A stretch of DNA of 64,000 nucleotides from Monodelphis domestica (Eukaryota > Chordata > Mammalia > Didelphimorphia > Didelphidae), in contig NC_077229.1 of NCBI RefSeq assembly GCF_027887165.1, positions 206,845,753 through 206,909,752 of the forward strand, given 5' to 3'. A program made the translations under genes and the position numbers. Below the pieces are notes generated by a model. It ran no database searches. It was not told where the DNA came from and saw only the letters and a program-made list of their open reading frames with translations. Numbering within the stretch: the first letter of the stretch is position 1; every line of letters begins with the position of its first letter. Below are positions 1-11,537 of the stretch, piece after piece.

Positions 1-415
1 GGATTCTGTAATCTTCTTCAATAAACCTACTTCTAAATAATTTTTTACCAAGTACAAAGCTACTTCCCACTTTATCTTAAGAACTATTTCAAGAGAAAAA
101 AACCAGGACATTAGATCCAATAACCAAAATCAATTTATACCCACCTCCAGCACAGAATTTTTTTTTCTTATTGGTACTTATCATACATATATAGCTGATT
201 GGGAGTTTAGGGTTCACTTCTCATTTTACAAATGTCTTAATTTCTCCTATAAAGCCCTGATGAATTCTGGAAAACAAAAAGCTGATGTGTGAAAGGAAGT
301 AAAGTCCCTCTGTCCTTTATTGGGTAGTTTCCTCTTTAAACACATGCCTAAAGGGAGTATCTGTGGTTGAGTAATATGTTCTAATTAGGTCAAGGAGTTA
401 TTGTAAAAATTTAAC
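1..415. other. AT-rich sequence, nothing recognised
   Basis: I see no repeat family, splice-flanked reading frame or RNA gene here. It lies on the 3' side of the minus-strand coding fossil that begins at 416. Confidence 0.5.
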
Positions 416-961
416 TCAAATTTTTATCAGTTTTCCACTGTGGAAAGACATAAATAAGATGAGACCATGACACATTGCTAGAGCTAGACAATGATCAATG
501 GCCTCCCAGTCTTCTTTAGACAGCTCACCTATTTCTATTTGTATAGAACAGAGAGAATGATAGGAGGAATCAAAAACCTTCCTTACCATGGCATCACCCT
601 TCATGGCCAATCTACTACTTCTACTTAGTCTCACCATATATATCTCTCTGGTGGCACACTTTACACCCTTTCTCCTGGGAGTTTCTTCCATGATAGTGTG
701 AAGTAGCCTACTCATGTTCAGTCTACCTCATCTCTCTCCATTGCCTGTTAAGTGATATGAAACTTGTTGCCATACAGTATTATCAGAAAAATATTTGCAT
801 GAGAAAATGAGGCCAGCTCTGAACAATTTCCTCAAGGCAATGGAACCCAATTTGTTCAATTTGGGGCCCAGATCATTCATTATCTGTCCATAGTGTTTCT
901 CCAAGGTAGATGCAACAGAATAAGGACATCCTAGTTCTGTGAATTGTCTTTCAATGTTCAT
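416..961 (-). pseudogene. Unassigned coding fossil, possibly RNA-virus nucleoprotein-like
   Basis: About 180 codons of protein-like minus-strand sequence stand out from the surrounding AT-rich DNA. The composition looks like a real globular protein: mixed charged and hydrophobic residues, few low-complexity runs, several Cys and Trp. The N-terminal half has an E-K-H ... L-G-P ... I-A-L-R-K-L-F-R-A-G pattern. It weakly resembles the C-terminal lobe of bornavirus-type nucleoproteins (E-E-H ... L-G-A ... I-K-L-A-P-R-S-F-P-N-L-A). The C-terminal half has K-G-D-x-M-V-x-K followed by E-L-S-K-E-D-W, faintly like another part of the same protein, but the order of the two halves does not fit a simple copy. 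Marsupials are known to carry endogenous bornavirus and filovirus pieces, so an endogenous viral element is plausible. The fossil is broken (about one break inside it) and incomplete at both ends. A decayed host retrogene or an unknown retroelement protein remains possible. The family is unproven. Confidence 0.28.
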
Positions 962-1050
962 AACGTGTTATGGGAGATAGGCATTCCTTACTTTTTAAAA
1001 AATTTACTAATTTCTGTGGATAATTAAGTTGAACTCTATAAAATTATTAT

Positions 1051-1055
1051 AGATA

Positions 1056-1086
<31 letters not shown>

Positions 1087-1100
1087 AGATAGATATATAA
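1051..1100. repeat. (ATCT)n microsatellite
   Basis: About seven TATC/ATCT units pass into the complementary AGAT phase, making a short palindromic tetranucleotide tract. Confidence 0.9.
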
Positions 1101-1214
1101 ATGATACTCCTGAGATTCATGTACTCAGCATATTATCATCTAGATATAGAAGCATATGGAGACCTTGACCTTCCCCAGGGAATCCATCTTCAAATAATAC
1201 TCTGTGCTAGGTTT

Positions 1215-1329
1215 GATAGTTGGAAATGATTTTATTTAATTAAATTTAAATTTATATCTTAAGTTAAAATACTCAGGTAACTCCCTCCCCTTTCCTCCTC
1301 CCCTAATTAAAGAAGACACCATTTAAAGA

Positions 1330-1368
<39 letters not shown>

Positions 1369-1740
1369 AATAAAACTTTGTCTTGTTTATTTCTATTTAT
1401 CAATTATTTCTCTGGAAGTGGACAAATACAAGACATTCTTCAAACAATATTTCTGTGGGTGAATATAATGTTGTCTAGATTCTGCTTGCTTCACTCCTTA
1501 TGATTTCATGTAGGTCTTTCCATGTTTTTTAAAAAAAATTAACCTGCTTGTCATTTCTTATAGCACAGAACACAGTATTCCATCACAATACTATGTCACC
1601 AGTTATTTAGTCATTCCCCAATTGAAGGACATCCTCTCATTTTCCAGATCTTTGTCATCCCAAAAGAGAGCTGTAATATATATTTTAGAACATATTAGTT
1701 CTTTGCAAATAACCTCTGTCCTATGCCTCAGTGGGTATTA
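1215..1740 (-). mobile_element. Old L1 3'-end fragment
   Basis: Reversed L1 3' features are visible: a pyrimidine-rich CTCCCTCCCCTTTCC stretch, a site-rich block with CTCTGGAAGTGGACA, and later CAGTTATTTAGTCATTCCCC followed by a TTTCCAGATCTTTGTCATC segment. These parallel the younger L1 copies at 7311 and 24855 but are more diverged. A TG microsatellite sits inside. Confidence 0.6.
1332..1366. repeat. (TG)n microsatellite
   Basis: About seventeen uninterrupted TG units lie inside the old L1 fragment. Confidence 0.95.
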
Positions 1741-1744
1741 TTAT

Positions 1745-2032
1745 TCAAGCAGTCACTGAACAATAATGATGACAGTTAGAAATTATATAATACCTATTAT
1801 ATACTTTATATGCCAGATGGTTTACAAATATTATCTCATTTGATATTCACAACAACCCTGGGAGGTAGGTGCTGTTTTTAACTCCATTTGCAGATGAGGA
1901 AACTGAGATATACAGAGAGCAAATATGCCCAGGATCAAAGAATTACTAAATGTCTGGGGCCAGATTTAAATTCAGATCTTTCTGACTTCAGGCCAAATGA
2001 TCTACCCATTGCTCTAGTTAGATGCCTAAAAA
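1745..2032 (-). mobile_element. CORE-SINE (MIR-like)
   Basis: The plus strand reads the reverse of a MIR-type SINE: ATTATCTCATTTGATATTCA, then CAACCCTGGGAGGTAGG, GATGAGGAAACTGAG, and a reversed tRNA-like head ending GCTCTAGTTAGATGCC. It is nearly full length. Confidence 0.85.
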
Positions 2033-2564
2033 AATCATTTCTGTTAAATCTTTCAGGAAACTTTTTATAATTCTGATATATGCATGGAAAGTGCCTGCTG
2101 TCAGAGACCTTTTAAGGCAGAGTTTTATTCTCATCAGGTCCTCATTCATTCTTCATATATGTCTTTCCATACCTCCTTCCTATGAATCTTACCTTGAGAC
2201 TATTCATTACCTCAAAAGTAGAAGGGTGACTATAGAGATGATAGGTAGTTACAAAAAACAATTCTGAGGAGATACAATAAGGGATGTCAACATATACTTC
2301 CTCTCTGACCAAAATTAAGAGTAATGTCACTATTTTGTATGCCCAAGAGCTAAGCCTTATGTACCCTTCAGTACCTTTTGAAACCAGTGTACTTAAAAGA
2401 GAGTAGAACGGAACTCAGGTTTAAATATCCTGAAGGGGAGGCAGGGACAAGCAATCATGAGACCCCAAACAAAATGGGAAGTTAGTAGGATGGGCAGTTT
2501 TAGGAGGGATGATGACTTATTTTGATGGATTGAATTTGAACATATGTTTGAGAAGTCAGTGAGA
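2033..2564. other. No recognised element
   Basis: Overlapping short reading frames on both strands lack coding character. I see no clear repeat. Confidence 0.4.
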
Positions 2565-2765
2565 CATCAAGGTGGAGATCATAGGATTACTGATTTGGAG
2601 CTATCAGAGACTTCAATGGTCATCTAATTAAGCCTGTATTGGACCAAGAATTCCATTTAAAACACTGTTAACAAGTGGTAAATCAGCATCTTCTATTTAA
2701 AAGCCACTAGTGAATTGTAATCCATCATCACCACCTCCAGAGGCAGGCCACAACCAAGAGGTGAA
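2565..2765 (+). mobile_element. CR1/L3-like LINE relic
   Basis: The order of motifs follows the ancient L3/CR1 3' region: a TCATCTAATTAAGCCTGTA block, then CCAAGAATTCC, AACAAGTGGTAAATCAGC and CACCTCCAGAGGCAGGCC. It is strongly diverged. Confidence 0.45.
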
Positions 2766-2769
2766 GAGT

Positions 2770-3345
2770 TGGGGGGAGGAAAATGGAAAGAGAGAAAAAT
2801 AAAGAAGAGAGAGAGAGAGGTGGGGTGGGGGGAGGACAGAGAGAGAAAGGACAGAGATGACTGAGGACAAAATGTACCACTTAGTGAATTCCTTTCATAC
2901 CTAAAAAGTATTTAAGCAGAGATTAGGTAGAAACAGAACTTATAAATCCCCTGCAGAGAAACAAAGAAATGATATTTTATTTTCTCAAAAAAATTGCAAG
3001 GAGAATCACTCAGGCTAAGTTAGAAGAACACAGGGCATTCCAATATAATTTTTAGGCTCTAAGTATTATTGTTCTTCATCAGAAATTCATGACTATTAAA
3101 AAGTAAAAATAATGCCCCCTTGGCGAGAATAAAATATCCTTCTCTGCAGGTTCTGGTAGCTTAATGAGATCTATTGTCAACTCAGAAGAAAAGCTGGTTT
3201 CACTTCAATCATATTTCTGTATATCATTTGCAATCATGGTGTTCCTATTATTCTTAGTCAGTCAGTGATAAGTAAATATGGCATATGGCATATCCCGTGC
3301 TATAACTTAGATAAAACATTATGATAGCCTGATAGTAAATATTAA
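2770..3345. other. GA-rich tract then unrecognised sequence
   Basis: 2790-2855 is purine-rich (GAGA and GGGG runs). The remainder shows no recognised repeat or exon. Confidence 0.45.
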
Positions 3346-3349
3346 GTTA

Positions 3350-3430
3350 AAAGATGAAAGTAGAATAGTAGATAAAGCATGGGACTTGCAATCAAGAAAA
3401 CCAGAGTTCAAATCTACCCTCACAACAGCA
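3350..3430 (+). mobile_element. SINE 5' head fragment
   Basis: GTAGATAAAGCATGGGACTTG then CAGAGTTCAAATCTACCCTC match the tRNA-derived head of marsupial SINEs. The body is missing. Confidence 0.55.
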
Positions 3431-4500
3431 TTGACTTTTTGCATTATTGCCTCTATCTTTTGCTATATGAAGGGGAATGCAACAAGTAATTGTTGCAAGA
3501 AATGAAGAGTTGACTGGTTAGTGGAATGGTATCTCATTCTCACTCTGGCAGTTTTGTATAAATATTTCCACCTTCCAGTTCTCCAAAGCCAATATGATCT
3601 AAAACAAAAACAAAACAAACAAACAAAAAAACCTTTGGGAAATCCAACGACTATTTCAAATGGAGACTTCATTGTGTTCTTTGGTGGATGACTTGGACAC
3701 ATTTAATTACATTTCCTCCAAAATATTTCTGGAAGGAGGAAAAAATTTTTCAAAAACCAAGTTAACTGAAAAATTATTTGAAATATTCACTATTTCCTCT
3801 ACCCTATGCTACTAGGCTGGTTTGAATCAGAAGTTTGCAAAATTTTCTGGATTCTATATTTCAGAGAAAGATGAAAGGAAGAGATGAGCTCGGAGAACAA
3901 GGAGAGAACCTTGTGAGTTTTGAAGGTTCTGGAGTATTTTGGATTATCAGTAAACATCATGGAAACATACTCCTGACCACAATGAGAGAGTCCATTATAG
4001 GCATAGAAGATGGTGTGAGGACAGAAAAGGAGATAAAAAAGGATATGATGATAATAATAGTAGCTCATACTTATCAGTAAGACACACACACATACAGAGA
4101 GAGAGAAAGAGAGAGAGAATATGAGAATACCTTGGGTTATGAACCTAGGTAACTAGAAGGATAAGGGCTCCAACAATACATAGCAATTAGGGAAACTAAG
4201 GAGAAATTATGGCATGGATCTAACTCAGAAGATTCCAGGGATTTAGACATGAGGTTAGAATGCAAAGAAACACTTGTCAGCATAAAAATGGAATAAAAAC
4301 AAATTTACTAATATGATTTAAAAGGATACAAATACAGACTAAAAATAATATTAAACCAGATTAAATTCTCTTCCTTTCTGCTTCTGCATTTACTATGGCA
4401 ATTAGAAATATTAGATCTAAATTTATTCCTTCAGGTCAGTGGGAATTCTCTTAAAACTTCTACTCTAAACATGCAAAAGCTTGGCAAAAAAAGAAGTCAA
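3431..4500. other. No recognised element
   Basis: Open frames on both strands around 3463-4089 overlap each other and have no splice context or recognised protein. A short CA/GA tract lies at 4083-4120. Confidence 0.4.
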
Positions 4501-4504
4501 ATGA

Positions 4505-4700
4505 TTAGAGTAAGAATAATAGCTAACATTTAAAAACTGCTTATTATGTACTAAGCATTTTGCAATTAATATCTCATTTATTCTTTACAACAACTCAGGG
4601 AGATAGATGCTATCTTTATTCCAGTTTTACAGATGAAGAAACTGAAAGAAATTCCATTCTCTCAATTAAATGACTTGCCCAGGGTTATACATTCACACAC
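4505..4700 (-). mobile_element. CORE-SINE (MIR-like)
   Basis: The reversed core is clear: TAGCTAACATTTAAAAACTG, ATATCTCATTTATTCTTTAC, CAACTCAGGGAGATAGATGC, CAGATGAAGAAACTGA, then TGACTTGCCCAGGGT. The head is lost in the AT-rich tract that follows. Confidence 0.8.
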
Positions 4701-4920
4701 ACATAGAGAGCTGTATATGTACATTTATAAATATATATGTATATACCTACATGTATATATACACATATTCAAATGTATATAGTATGTACACATTCTTTAT
4801 ATACACATATACAATATAAACACATATATATACCTATAATGTTATATAAACATGTTAATATTAAAATACACATGTGTGTGGATATATATGTATGTGTATA
4901 TACAAATACACAGAGATATT
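4690..4920. repeat. AT/CA-rich microsatellite field
   Basis: Degenerate TATATG/ACACAT units cover the interval. The reading frame that spans them is an artefact of composition. Confidence 0.75.
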
Positions 4921-5024
4921 AACAAAATAGGTGGCAATATCCAGAAAAATTACTAATATAGAATTAGAATTTGGGAGGAGATATTAGGAGAAGAGATACT
5001 ATGGGGAAATGGACAGTGTTTGGA

Positions 5025-5162
5025 ATTTAAGAATTGAAGGATTTGGATTCCAATTTCTACTCTGCTACTTTCCTCTGCAACTTTGGACAGATCATTCAGT
5101 CTCTCTGGATCTCAGTTTTCCCATGCAGAAAATTTGAAGGTTGGATGAGATGACTTTTAAAG
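5025..5162 (+). mobile_element. SINE (CORE/MIR-like)
   Basis: Forward order: ATTTGGATTCCAATTTCTAC, TGCTACTTTCC, ACTTTGGACAGATCATTCAG, TCTCTGGATCTCAGTTTTCC, then a GGATGAGATGACTTTTAAAG tail. It runs directly into a TA tract. Confidence 0.75.

Positions 5163-5204
<42 letters not shown>
5163..5204. repeat. (TA)n microsatellite
   Basis: About twenty TA units, directly at the 3' end of the SINE. Confidence 0.95.
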
Positions 5205-5207
<3 letters not shown>

Positions 5208-5354
5208 TTGATTATTCTATGTACATATGAGTTATATGCATAAAGGTATTATTTAAAGTTATGGGAATAGATACGATAATTAGAGGACAGAATCTGAAAA
5301 AATAGACAAGGCCAAGGAAAAAGCCTTGAAGAAGGAAGGTTGAGCAAAAGATAT

Positions 5355-5500
5355 AGAAAGGGATTGATTACAGGATCATGAATTTAAGGCAAGTCCCTCA
5401 TTTTACTGCAAAGAAACTAACACAGAGAGAAGTTAAATGATTTATGAAAGGGCACACAGCAAGTACCAGAACTAGGATTCAAAGAAGTTTTAAATTCATG
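5355..5500 (-). mobile_element. CORE-SINE fragment
   Basis: Reversed body: CCCTCATTTTACTGCAAAGA, then AGAGAAGTTAAATGATTTAT, GCACACAGCAAGTACC and ACTAGGATTCAAAG. Confidence 0.6.
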
Positions 5501-5509
5501 GTTGGACTG

Positions 5510-6214
5510 AATATTTAGTTGGTTGCCAGGGATTTAATTTCTAAATGCCCAAGATGAATTACTAAAGTAAAATGGAATTTATGGTAGTTTATTTTACACT
5601 ACAGGGAAGATATTAATGAAGAGAGAAAAGGGGAGAGAGAGAGAGAGAGGGAGGGAGAGGGGGGAAGAGAGAGCAAGCGTTCTAGCTTCCTCTGACCCAG
5701 GTAGCAATTCTAAGGCCCCAGCCAGAGGAAAGGAGTCTCAAGACGATGGGCCTTTCCCAGAGGCTCACACCTCCAGAAAGGACAATGAAGTCAGCCTTTA
5801 CACTCACCACAGTGACCATCTAAAAGAAAAGCAGTCTGAGGTCTCCTGCACAAGCTCCTCCAGGGTCGAGTTCCACAGCCAAGTGTCCTTCTTCAGTCTA
5901 ACTCTAAGGGTCTCTCTTCACTCCAAGTCTGAGTGTGTGTTCCTCTGTGTGTCTCTGTTTCCACTTTTAAAGACCCTTTTCCTCTTGTGTCACTTCCACT
6001 AAATTTTATGTCTACCAATCACAGCTGATGCTCCACTCTTGGACTGCCAACTCTTTCACACGTGGGTCACAGACCTCCCACTCAATGTATGAAATGAGTG
6101 TTTATACATTTTTGTGGTTAAAATCCAAAATGGGTAGATCTTTAAATACTGTGCTTTATACATTGGGGATTAAAATCTAAAAATAGACAGGGGATTACAA
6201 TTTAATCTTCACAA
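5510..6214 (-). mobile_element. Retroviral LTR relic
   Basis: Read on the minus strand, this interval has an LTR layout: a start near TGTGAAGATTAAATTG, a GATTGGT CCAAT-type box near 6014-6020, a CTTTAAAAG TATA-like box near 5963-5975, and an AATAAA signal at 5588-5593. A GA-rich tract lies at 5636-5672. No flanking gag or pol and no clear target duplication is seen, so it is probably an old solo LTR. The endogenous retrovirus class is not resolved. Confidence 0.5.
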
Positions 6215-7150
6215 TCAAGGAAGAGCTAAGTACCTTCATTGTTACAATCAGTAGAGAGCCAAATCCAATCTTCACAGAAGCCAGGTCCTTTGGCCCCAGA
6301 TATTTTTTTAAAATTATTCCTAACTCATATTGCTTCCTTTTGTTGTCAAATGACTACTTCCTTTGGGGTGAGGGTGGAGGAGGGGGTCTTACACTTATTT
6401 TTTGGTTGGATCAAAAGTGAAACTCAGTTATTTTTTTCATTTTCTTATTGTTTATGTTTCCTCATGTAACCTCACCAAAATGCCCTGTACTAAATTTGAA
6501 ATAGCCTCCAAGATCAATTCTTGCCAAAGTACTCAGACTATCAAAGAATGAAAAATTTTTGATATTTGAAGGCGGTAGAGGGGTTGAAAGGGCTTTTCCT
6601 GGATATATTCTGTTGGTCCTCCTGCTTATCTTTGTGACACATCCCAGGAAAATCCTAGCATGCTTGTTAGAGATTAAAAATGAATTATGAGAAGATAATA
6701 TTGAATCCAAGAGAGGAGAGTTCTTTAGGAAGAAGGTGATAATATATTGTCAAATGATAATTAGAAGTGAAAGAAAATGAGAACAGAATAAAGATCTTTA
6801 GTTATAAATGGGCCAAGGACAGTTATAAATGGGCCAATGGTGAGGATAAAGATAGCAGTATCAGTAGAAGTATGGGATTAAAAAGTCAGATTGCAAAAGA
6901 CTGAGTAATGAATGGATAGGCAGACAGGTAGAGGTAGTACAGGTAGAACAGTTTTTATATATAAGCGAAAAAATTAGAGACACAGAGTAATAGAAAAAGG
7001 GAAGATTTCTTGTTTGGTTTTATTTTTAGGATGAGAAAGAGCTGGATGTGCTTGTAGGTTGGGACAATGGAACCAGAAGAGTTAGAAGATGAATGAGAAA
7101 GTAGATCTAACTACTGAGCCTGATGGAAGTGGAATATATGTAGGAGAAGG
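6215..7150. other. No recognised element
   Basis: AT-rich, with scattered short open frames. I see no known repeat, splice-flanked exon or RNA gene. Confidence 0.4.
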
Positions 7151-7156
7151 GCCCAC

Positions 7157-7310
7157 CTTTTTTCTTTTCTTTTCTTTTCTTTTCTTTTCTTTTCTTTTCT
7201 TTTCTTTTCTTTTCTTTTCTTTTCTTTTCTTTTCTTTTCTTTTCTTTTCTTTTCTTTTCTGTTTTTTCTTTTCTTTTCTTTATCTATCTATCTATCTATC
7301 TATCTATTTA
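7157..7310. repeat. (TTTTC)n plus (TATC)n microsatellite
   Basis: About 24 TTTTC units with one interruption pass into a short TATC tract. The tract abuts the 3' end of the minus-strand L1 that follows. The repeat therefore reads GAAAA in L1 sense, as expected for an expanded poly(A) tail. Confidence 0.95.
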
Positions 7311-9060
7311 ATTTTTATTTAGAATATTTTTTCCATGGTTACATGATTTATTATTCCCCCCATCCTGCTCTCTCCTCCCCCTCCCAAAGTCAACAAGCAG
7401 TTCCACTGGGTTATACATGTATCATTGTTCAAAACCTATTTCTATGTTATTCATATTTGCAGTAGAGTGATCCTTTAACATCAAAACACTAATCACATCC
7501 CTATCACACTATGTGGTTGATCATATATTTTTCTAATGCATTTCTGGTTCCATAGTTCTTTCTCTGGATGTGGATAACATTCTTTCTCCTATAATCCTCT
7601 GGATTGTCCTGGGTCATTGCACTGTTACTGGTAGAAAAGTCCATTACATTTGATGGTGCCATAATATATCAGTCTCTGTGCACAATGTTCTGGTTCTGCT
7701 CCTTTTGTTCTGCATCAATTCCTGGAGGTCATTCCAATTCACATGGAATTCCTCCATTTCTTTATTCCTTTCAGCACAATAATAATCCATCACCAACATA
7801 TACCACAATTTATTCAACCATTCCCCATTCGATGGATACCCCCTCATTTTCCAATTTTTTGCCATCACAAGGAGCACTGCTATGAATATTTTTGTACAAG
7901 TCTTTTTCCTTAATATCTCTTTGGGGTACAAACCCAGCGGTGGTATGGCTGGATCATAGGACAGGCATTCATGTAAAGCCCTTTGTGCATCATTTCAAAT
8001 AGTCATCCAGAATGGTTAGACCAATTCACAAGCCCACCAGAAGTGTATTAGTGTCCTAATGTTGCCACACCCCGTCCAACATTTATCACTTTCCTTTGCT
8101 GTCATATCAGCCAATCTGCTAGGTGTGAGGTGTACCTCAGAGTTGTTTTAATTTGCATTTCTATAATCAGGAGGGATTAAGAACACTTTTTTATGTGCTT
8201 TCTGATAGTTTTTATTTCATCCTGGGAAAACTGCCTATTCATATCCCTTGACCATTTGTCAACTAGGGAATGACTTGATTTTTTTGTAGATTTGACTTAG
8301 TTCCTTATATATTTGGGAAATTAAACCTTTGCCAGAGTTTTGTTATAAAAATGTTCTCCCAGTTTGTCACTTTGCTTCTGGTGTCATTGGTTTTGTCTGT
8401 ACAAAACCATTTTAATTTGAGATAATCAAAGTCATTCATTTTATATTTTGTAATCTATCTCTTGCTTGATCTTAAATCCCTTCCTTTCGCACAGATCTTA
8501 CAGGTATACTAATCTATGTTCACCTAATTTATTTATTATTTCACTCCATCTGTTTGTCATTTACCCATTTTGAATTTGTCTTGGTATAGGGTATACAATG
8601 TTGATCTAAACCTAATTTTCTCCATACTGTTTTCCAATTTTCCCAGCAGTTTTTGTCAAATAGTGAATTCTTGTCCCCAAATTTGGGGTCTTTGAGTTTA
8701 TCGAACACTAGCTTACTGAAGTCATTTACCCCTAATCTATTCCATTGATCTACCCTTCTGTCTCTTAGCCAGTACCATATTGTTTTGATGACCATTGCTT
8801 TATAGTACAGTTTATGATCTGGTATTACTAGGTCCCCATCCTTCACATTTTTTTTCATTATTTCCTTTGATATTCTTGATCTTTTGTTTTTCCAGATGAA
8901 CTTAGTTATAATTATTTCTCATTCTATAAAAAAAGTTTTTTGGTAGTTTGATAAGTATGAAACTGAATAAGTAGATTACTTTGGGTAATATTTACATCTT
9001 TATTGTATTATCTTTTAGTTTACATTTACAATAAATGTTCAACCCCTTTTAGTTCAATCA
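7311..9060 (-). mobile_element. L1, 5'-truncated, with ORF2 C-terminus
   Basis: A 1.7 kb L1 3' portion. The minus strand encodes the end of ORF2: the 8541-8858 frame has K-K-N-V-K-D-G-D-L, Y-Y-K-A-M-V-I-K-T-I-W-Y-W and D-R-R-V-D-Q-W-N-R-L-G, the standard region downstream of the reverse transcriptase. Further downstream (lower coordinates) are the remaining C-terminal region and the 3' UTR, with landmarks such as TTCCTGGAGGTCATTCC and CCATTCCCCATTCGATGG on the plus strand. The 3' end joins the TTTTC tract. The 5' break is near 9060, where sequence of retroviral context begins. It is inactive. Confidence 0.9.
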
Positions 9061-10226
9061 GTTGCAACCAAAAGTTCATTCTGGATCTTTTTGATGCAGT
9101 GTAGGTTTCTTCAGGCATTTTTCTTCAAACAGTTCATTTTCTGTATTCAAGAAGTTAGCAAGCTTCTTTTCCTGAAAATTTCCTCAAACAAAATTTTTAA
9201 TCTTGGATTTTTGTGAAAATACAATACAATCCTCACTGAGGAGGGTGTTCATCAACACCCAGATCAACTCAAAGTACATGGTTGAGTTATGGGGTTTATG
9301 AGTCAATTATCAAAAGAAAAACCAAAAACATAAAAAAGAAAAATAAATAGAAGAAAAAATTAAACTTTGGGAGAAATAAAAATTCAAATTCAGAATTAAA
9401 ATATCAAAAACTATGTATAGGCAATTTTGGAATAAATCAACAATAAATTCATAATTGGCTCTTGTATTAGGGTCCAATTAAAGTAAATTTCTGTCCTACA
9501 AATCTGTAAGGAAAAAAAATCAGTAATATTTTATTTATCCATTATAAGTCAGGAAGTTGCCATACTATAAGATAGATATAAAAGGATTCGATTTTTTTGT
9601 GTAAAAGGGAAGTGTCATTCCCTGATCTCATCTTTTATCATTTCTCAGGGATAGGGGAGCCAGAACAGCCAATTGTTAGGTACTTTCATAGAAATTATTT
9701 CCCAAGAAGTATGGTTCAAGGAGTCCTGCGTCTTAACATATGTCAAGTACCATAACCTCAAATCTAACACTAGGTTCAGATCTTTTTGTATTGGTGTAGA
9801 AGTTCATCAATTCTACATGAATTGGTTTCTTTTTTGACCTGTGTGCTCTTTTTTTGGCATTATTCAGGTAAAGTCTGTGCTCCTTTTTGGATCCCATTTC
9901 CTAGAATCACACACAAACATTAATCACAGTCCTAAAGTATTTATCAATAAATGGCAGGTTTCCATAGTCTAAAGCTCTTGGGTATGTATTTATATGCTAG
10001 ACAAATGGACATCTAGCTTATTCTATTGCAAAAATCAAAAATAATTAAGAGAAAATCTTCTCAAAACTGGTGACAGGTGCTTCAAATGCCAAAAAAAAAA
10101 TAAGAGAAAAAAATCAAATACTGTATGGCACATGTAGAAAGAAAAAAATAAAAAAAATGTTAAAAATGTATATAATTCACAATAACAGAGGCACTGTATT
10201 AAAAATCCATTTCTTCTTCTTTGTTT
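9061..10226 (-). other. Unresolved sequence beside retroviral gag remains
   Basis: This interval lies between the L1 piece and the end of the gag remains. It is A-rich (for example 9310-9400 and 10080-10160) and I recognise no pol or env domain and no clean LTR end. It may be leader, LTR or deleted internal retroviral sequence, or older host DNA. Confidence 0.3.
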
Positions 10227-11519
10227 CTATTTGGAGAAGAGACAAAAGTGAAAAGGGTTAATATTAAAAAAAATCAATAGAATCTTAGACCCATATGGAG
10301 GGGCAGTGGCAACCTGAATATTTTTTGGATGAGCTCCACTTAAGTTATACTGTTGAGGTGCCACTTTGTTTGAGTTATCATTTTCCCAATTTCTCTTTCT
10401 AGAATTTTCATTTCTAAAATTTTTATTCCTATAGTTATTATAGTTATTTGTATCAGTCCTAAAGTTGTGATTTCTGTGATCATTATTATAGCCATTTCTA
10501 TAGTTATTAAATTGCATCTTATTTTTTATTTCTTTCAATATATTTCTATAGTCCATCAATTTGTGGCCCTTCTCACAGAAGTGGCAGTGACCTTGGCTGA
10601 GTATTATGCCCTTTTCCCTGTTTAATCAATCCTATTTCTTAAATATTTCAGTTCCTAATTTTTTTCATTAAATCATTAGTCTCTTCCTCTTTTTCTTTGT
10701 TTCCTTTTGAAACTTATACAGCAGTTTACTCAATTCATCAAGATCCATTTCAGACCCCTTAGGCAATGAGTTCTAAAATAATCCCTGATCACTTGGCAAG
10801 AGTTATTATACATATAAATAAATAAATAAATAAAATACACACACACACATATGACAAAATTTCTTCTAATTTGTCTTATGTAATTTTCTTTAGAAAGATC
10901 AAAATCTAGGTACCAACCCCCAAACTCAATGAGCCTATGAATGAATCTGGAGGGTGTCTCATCATCTTTTTGCTTAAGTTTTTCAAATTCTATCCATTTA
11001 TCTGTGTTTTCAGAGCACTCTCTCATTGCTGTTAGAATGGCCTCCCTTCAATGATATAATTGTAAATAATCTTCAGAGTTGTTATAGTCCCATCTGGGAT
11101 CCTGTGATGGCCAGTGTGCTACATTGAGCCCCCGGACTTTATTAACATGAGAAATTATTTCATTTTTCTCACATTCCTTTAGGAAATCCTGGAGTAGATT
11201 TTCAATGACTTTGTAAGATGGATTATATTGAAAAAATGTCAGTCATCTTTTTTGTTACCACAAATGGATCTTCTTCATAACTGGGTACATTATGTGTGAA
11301 TTCATTTATGTCTTATGGAGTAAAATGTATATGTTGCCTTAGGGTCACCACATCCCCATTGCATCCTATTTTGGGCACTTCTATTAAGGGGGAAATTTTT
11401 TTATTTGAATTAGGTAATGGTGAGGCAGCTTGGGGAGGAACAGTTTTGTTAGAAGGACGAGATTTCCCCAGGGCTGGAATTGGTTGTGGGGTAGGAGAAG
11501 GAACATGAAAAGATGGGAT

Positions 11520-11537
11520 TTCAGAAGAAGGATCAGG
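11520..11537 (+). repeat. Target-site duplication, 5' copy
   Basis: An 18-bp word (TTCAGAAGAAGGATCAGG) ends exactly where the plus-strand L1 begins. It recurs perfectly at 13027-13044. Confidence 0.9.

Noticed and set aside
3799-4089. Overlapping open frames of 81 and 96 codons on opposite strands
   Set aside because: Opposite-strand overlap, repetitive Ile/Met or Tyr/His runs and no splice context point to chance openness.
5616-6002. 128-codon plus-strand open frame
   Set aside because: It lies on the antisense strand of an LTR relic and includes its GA-rich tract. No protein similarity or splice context.
7604-7931. Frames of 93 and 95 codons on both strands
   Set aside because: They are L1 3'-region sequence read in both directions, repeated at 25073-25587 and 46364-46811.
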